This document shows, one piece after another, positions 59,812-62,635 of a stretch of DNA of 62,635 bases (position 1 is its first letter; each line of letters starts with the position of its first letter). The stretch comes from Candidatus Thermoplasmatota archaeon (GTDB taxonomy: Archaea > Thermoplasmatota > Thermoplasmata > RBG-16-68-12 > JAGMCJ01). The notes below the pieces were generated by a model. That model did not search any database. It was not told where the DNA came from and was given only the letters and a program-made list of their open reading frames with translations. The position numbers and the translations under genes are program-made. The stretch lies in the NCBI GenBank assembly GCA_022848865.1, contig JAJISE010000006.1, positions 1 to 62,635 on the forward strand, written 5' to 3'.

Positions 59812-60872
59812 TTGTCATCTCGCACAACTACCAGGACGGTCCCACCCAGGAAGTCTCAGATCACATCTTCGGAACGACAAGCATAGTAAGGAGAGCGCGA
59901 GAGTTCAAGGGGAAGCAGGTGCTCTTCTGCGGCGTCATGTACATGGCGGAGGACATGTACAACATGGTGGACGGTGACATCGAGATATTCCTCCCCGAGA
60001 TACAGGTCAGGGATGGAGAGATCGACAGACCGAGATGTCCGATGATCAAGAAGCAGACGGGAACCGAGATCGTCACAGCAAGACATCTCCAAGAAGCGAG
60101 AAAGCACGAACCCGATATGATCCTATCGTACATCAACACACCTTCGAGCATAAAGGCGAAGACGGATGGCGTCTACAACGGGACCGTGGGTCTCGACGTC
60201 ATCAGGAGAATCGCCGAGGACCGCGGAGGCAAGGGCAGCGTGGCCTTCATCGGAGATCATAACATGAACGAGTGGATCGCAGATGTCGTGAGACCTGAGT
60301 TCCCAGAGTTCAAGGTGATTTCGGTGCCCGCGCTTGGCGTCCAATGTCCCAGTCACGTGAAGATCGATGAGGCACTCTTCATTGAGACGTATCAATCTCT
60401 GAAATCGAGATTCGGTGACGACCTCGGGTTGGAAATGCACGCTGAGGTGACGAAAGAGCTTCGGGAGTTCGGGTTCGAGAACGACGCCTACTTCGGCGGG
60501 ACGGGGGGGTTGGTTCACAGGCCCATGGAGTCTGACATCAACCACTGGCTCGTGGGCACGGTCGAGGGCGTTGTGGACAGACTCAGACGCGAATCGACTA
60601 AGGATATCTATTCTCTCGGAATCAAATGCCCGAACATGTCATTCACCACTCCTGAAAAGGTCTCGATCGCGAGAGAGTTGCTAGAAGGCGGTGGCCCCGT
60701 CGCAGAGGCTCGCTACGTCACGTCGGACATGCCCTATTTCGATGTAGAGATCCTGCGGCCAGATGTCGTGAAGGGAGTGATGAAAGGCTCCTCGCGGATA
60801 CCAGCGGTGAGAATCACTGTGAAACAGGGGATCAGTGAAAAAGCAAAGCAGGCCCTGGAGCTACTCCTCTGA
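59808..60872 (+). CDS. Quinolinate synthase (NadA)-like protein with altered cluster site
   Basis: The 354-residue product keeps the NadA plan: SHNYQ, CGVMYMAED, RPRCPMIKKQTG (Cys77, first cluster ligand), SYINTPSSIKAKTD and a late CPNMSFTTPEK (Cys274, third ligand). The second ligand, normally in a HPEC motif, reads HAEV (Val214). An extra Cys180 in VQCPSH is present. Either the cluster binds differently or the protein no longer makes quinolinate. No nadB/nadX or nadC lies nearby; instead the operon holds a SPASM enzyme and an unknown protein. It ends 2 bases before the stop of the convergent microprotein gene. Confidence 0.82.
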   Translation: MIVISHNYQDGPTQEVSDHIFGTTSIVRRAREFKGKQVLFCGVMYMAEDMYNMVDGDIEIFLPEIQVRDGEIDRPRCPMIKKQTGTEIVTARHLQEARKHEPDMILSYINTPSSIKAKTDGVYNGTVGLDVIRRIAEDRGGKGSVAFIGDHNMNEWIADVVRPEFPEFKVISVPALGVQCPSHVKIDEALFIETYQSLKSRFGDDLGLEMHAEVTKELREFGFENDAYFGGTGGLVHRPMESDINHWLVGTVEGVVDRLRRESTKDIYSLGIKCPNMSFTTPEKVSIARELLEGGGPVAEARYVTSDMPYFDVEILRPDVVKGVMKGSSRIPAVRITVKQGISEKAKQALELLL

Positions 60873-60874
60873 TA

Positions 60875-60997
60875 TCATTCTTCCATGGGACACTTAGCAC
60901 CGCAAACGTCGCATTCGAGACATTCCTTGACTTCCCTCGTCACGGAATTGCCGTCCCCGGAGGATGTGTGTCCGTCTGCTGCAGGGTTCATGTTCAT
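60875..60997 (-). CDS. 40-residue ferredoxin-like microprotein
   Basis: A short frame encodes 40 residues with CLECDVCGAKCP at 26-37, the canonical CxxCxxCxxxCP motif of a [4Fe-4S] ferredoxin. The first ATG at 60997 lies 25 bases from the centre of a clear TATA box, fitting a leaderless message. The first 20 residues are polar and Gly/Ser-rich. A complete ferredoxin needs about 55 residues and usually two motifs, so this may be a one-cluster or zinc-binding microprotein. It converges head-on with the NadA-like gene, whose own cluster site lacks a Cys. Confidence 0.6.
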   Translation of the reverse strand: MNMNPAADGHTSSGDGNSVTREVKECLECDVCGAKCPMEE

Positions 60998-61016
60998 CCA
61001 TCAATACTCTACGTTT

Positions 61017-61027
61017 CCTTATATACC
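61017..61027 (-). promoter_or_regulatory. TATA box of the ferredoxin-like microprotein
   Basis: GGTATATAAGG on the minus strand is centred 25 bases before the ATG at 60997. The remaining 61028-61231 contains a TATA-like GCATAAATATGC (61146-61157) for hdrA and no other gene I trust. Confidence 0.55.
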
Positions 61028-61231
61028 TTTGCCCGCGAATATCATGAAATCACCGCTTTCCGTGCATTGTGTGACGAGATACCCCTGTCGCATGGCGTTT
61101 TGCGGTGTTCCATCTGCGTTACCTGTTGTTTCTATCACGGAAGGCATAAATATGCATCTAGCGATAGGAAAGATTGAAGACTAGAACCGCCATTTGGCTA
61201 CGTCGCCAATAGGCGTGAGGATCGGAAAAAC

Positions 61232-62635
61232 ATGAGCGACCGAGTGTTGGTGCTGGGAGGAGGAATCGCAGGAATCCAATCCGCCCTCGACCTTGCGGAA
61301 TCGGGCGCCGATGTGACGATTCTCGAAAGCTCTCCCTTCATCGGGGGCCGTATGGCCCAGCTGGACAAGACGTTCCCCACGAACGACTGCTCCATGTGCA
61401 TACTGTCTCCCAAGCTCGTTGAGGCGGGGAGGCATCCGAACATAGAGCTTGTCACCAACGCGGACCTGATCGCACTGGAGGGAGAGAAGGGCAACTTCAC
61501 GGCGACGATACGCAAGAAGCCCAGATACGTGAACGAGGAGAAGTGCGTCGCCTGCGGAATCTGTGCGGAGAAGTGTCCCGTCAAGCTTCCGAGCGAGTAC
61601 GATGCTTCCACTTCCGAGAGAAAGGCCATCTACCGAGCGTATCCTCAGTCCGTGCCTTCCACTTACGTCATAGACAAGGACAACTGCATATACTTCAAAA
61701 CGGGCAAGTGCAGGGCCTGCGAGAAGTTCTGCGAGGCCAAGGCCATCGACTTCGATCAGAGCGAGGAGGAAGTGAGGATAGAAGTCGCCTCCGTCATCAT
61801 AGCATCCGGAGCGGATGTCTTCGATCCCTCCGAGATACACGAGTACGGCTACGGCGTGCTTCCGAACGTCATCACGAGCCTCGAGTTCGAGAGGCTTCTC
61901 AGCGCATCAGGTCCAACGCAGGGAGAGATAGTCAGGCCCTCCGACGGGAAGGAGCCTGAGAACATCGCTTTCATACAGTGCGTCGGCTCCCGGTCCACGG
62001 TCTACGGAGGAGAGTACTGTTCCTCCGTGTGCTGCATGTATGCGCTCAAGGAAGCTATCGTTGCGAAGGAGCACTCTGAAAGAATCAATGCACACATCTT
62101 CGCGATGGACCTGCGCGCGTACGGCAGGGAGTTCGAGGACTATCGCATCAGGGCGGAGGAAGAGTACGGAATCCAGATAACCAGGAATAACAGAATCGCC
62201 TCGCTCGAGGAGCCGCTAGAAGGAAACGACATCATAGTCAGATACGTCGAAGAGGGTGAGATCAGGGAGAAGGTCTTTGACTTGGTCGTCCTTGCAGTGG
62301 GCCTCCAGCCACATCGTGATTTCTCCAGGTTGAGCGAGGTCTTGGGGCTCGACCTCGACAAGTATGGATTTTGCCTGACTCAAGGATTCGAGCCCGTTCA
62401 ATCATCCCGGCCCGGCGTTTACGTTGCCGGCGTTCTTGAAGGTCCCAAAGACATCCCTGACAGTGTCTGTCAGGCCTCCGCTGCAGCGGATTTGTCCTCT
62501 CAGGGGGGCGAGGAGGAGGTGGATCGTGGGAGCAAGGATCTTCCGGACGAGATCGATGTCTCCGGAAAGGAGTCCCGCGTTGGCGTCTTCATCTGCCACT
62601 GCGGCATCAACATCGGCAGTGTCGTCGATGTCCCC
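61232..62635 (+). CDS. hdrA: Heterodisulfide reductase subunit A (partial, runs off the window)
   Basis: The first 468 codons of HdrA are present, in frame to the window edge. It has the FAD motif VLGGGIAGIQSALDLA, NDCSMCILSPKLVE with the HdrA-specific cysteines, two [4Fe-4S] groups (CVACGICAEKCP; CRACEKFCEAKAI) and a second nucleotide-binding region (FIQCVGSR, CSSVCCMYALKEA). The late GVFICHCGINIG opens another cysteine region. HdrA is the flavin centre of electron-bifurcating Hdr complexes. Whether hdrBC or a hydrogenase (mvhADG) follows is outside this window. ATG 61232 has a weak GAGG upstream. Confidence 0.9.
   Translation, partial: MSDRVLVLGGGIAGIQSALDLAESGADVTILESSPFIGGRMAQLDKTFPTNDCSMCILSPKLVEAGRHPNIELVTNADLIALEGEKGNFTATIRKKPRYVNEEKCVACGICAEKCPVKLPSEYDASTSERKAIYRAYPQSVPSTYVIDKDNCIYFKTGKCRACEKFCEAKAIDFDQSEEEVRIEVASVIIASGADVFDPSEIHEYGYGVLPNVITSLEFERLLSASGPTQGEIVRPSDGKEPENIAFIQCVGSRSTVYGGEYCSSVCCMYALKEAIVAKEHSERINAHIFAMDLRAYGREFEDYRIRAEEEYGIQITRNNRIASLEEPLEGNDIIVRYVEEGEIREKVFDLVVLAVGLQPHRDFSRLSEVLGLDLDKYGFCLTQGFEPVQSSRPGVYVAGVLEGPKDIPDSVCQASAAADLSSQGGEEEVDRGSKDLPDEIDVSGKESRVGVFICHCGINIGSVVDVP

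Noticed and set aside
61020-61148. Roughly 42-codon minus-strand frame starting MPSVIETTGN
   Set aside because: Its ATG lies only a few bases from the TATA-like sequence that would serve it, and it ends in the microprotein promoter. Not supported enough to call.
1-62635. CRISPR arrays, insertion sequences and prophage genes
   Set aside because: No direct-repeat/spacer series, transposase motifs, integrase or phage structural genes were seen; the only tandem repeat is the coding NG array.

Overview
The window reads as part of an anaerobic archaeal chromosome, most likely a member of the Thermoplasmatota or a close euryarchaeal relative; this placement is inferred from gene content and no marker gene settles it. 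The signs are TATA-box promoters with short or absent leaders, frequent GTG and TTG starts, a thiolase with a DUF35 Zn-ribbon partner, HdrA- and HdrD-type proteins, a tungsten-type aldehyde:ferredoxin oxidoreductase, KaiC-like ATPases, Ras-like GTPases and a surface protein with a PEF-CTERM-like tail. I saw no rRNA, tRNA, insertion sequence or CRISPR array.

Layout. 1-10 kb: a surface protein with an Asn-Gly tetrapeptide repeat tail, a membrane-anchored winged-helix protein, a two-HTH regulator, and TPR/winged-helix proteins. 10-28 kb: a signalling island with two very large multi-PAS/GAF histidine kinases, two response regulators, two KaiC-like proteins with degenerate Walker A motifs, two Ras-like GTPases and a STAND-type NTPase, mixed with small membrane or secreted proteins. 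28-30 kb: a secreted metzincin-like protease. 30-34.4 kb: divergent acyl-CoA operons (DUF35, thiolase and SDR against a two-subunit CoA-transferase). 34.5-41 kb: reverse rubrerythrin, zinc alcohol dehydrogenase, then a MoaD/AOR/polyferredoxin operon facing an FAD/NAD(P) oxidoreductase. 41-47.6 kb: a full hypABCDEF set for [NiFe]-hydrogenase maturation without hydrogenase subunits nearby. 47.8-51.8 kb: a double FAD-oxidase fusion with an HdrD/GlpC-like partner. 51.9-56.6 kb: a group resembling part of the bacterial Nit1C (MSMEG_0565-0572) locus, namely a glycosyltransferase, a GNAT, an AIR-synthase-like protein and a radical SAM enzyme, without the nitrilase. 56.7-61 kb: a second two-HTH regulator divergent from an operon of a SPASM radical SAM enzyme, an unknown protein and a NadA-like protein that lacks one cluster cysteine, followed by an unannotated 40-residue ferredoxin-like microprotein. 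The window ends inside hdrA.

The most notable points are: the partial Nit1C-like group in an archaeon; the rSAM/unknown/NadA-like operon with its microprotein; a recurring dyad TTATC-N6-GATAA near promoters of regulatory and surface genes, twice in the same three-half-site arrangement; a leftover DUF35 gene end beside the protease; and a small frameshifted gene between 14.6 and 14.85 kb.

All functional calls come from reading motifs and remembered family patterns. No database search was possible.
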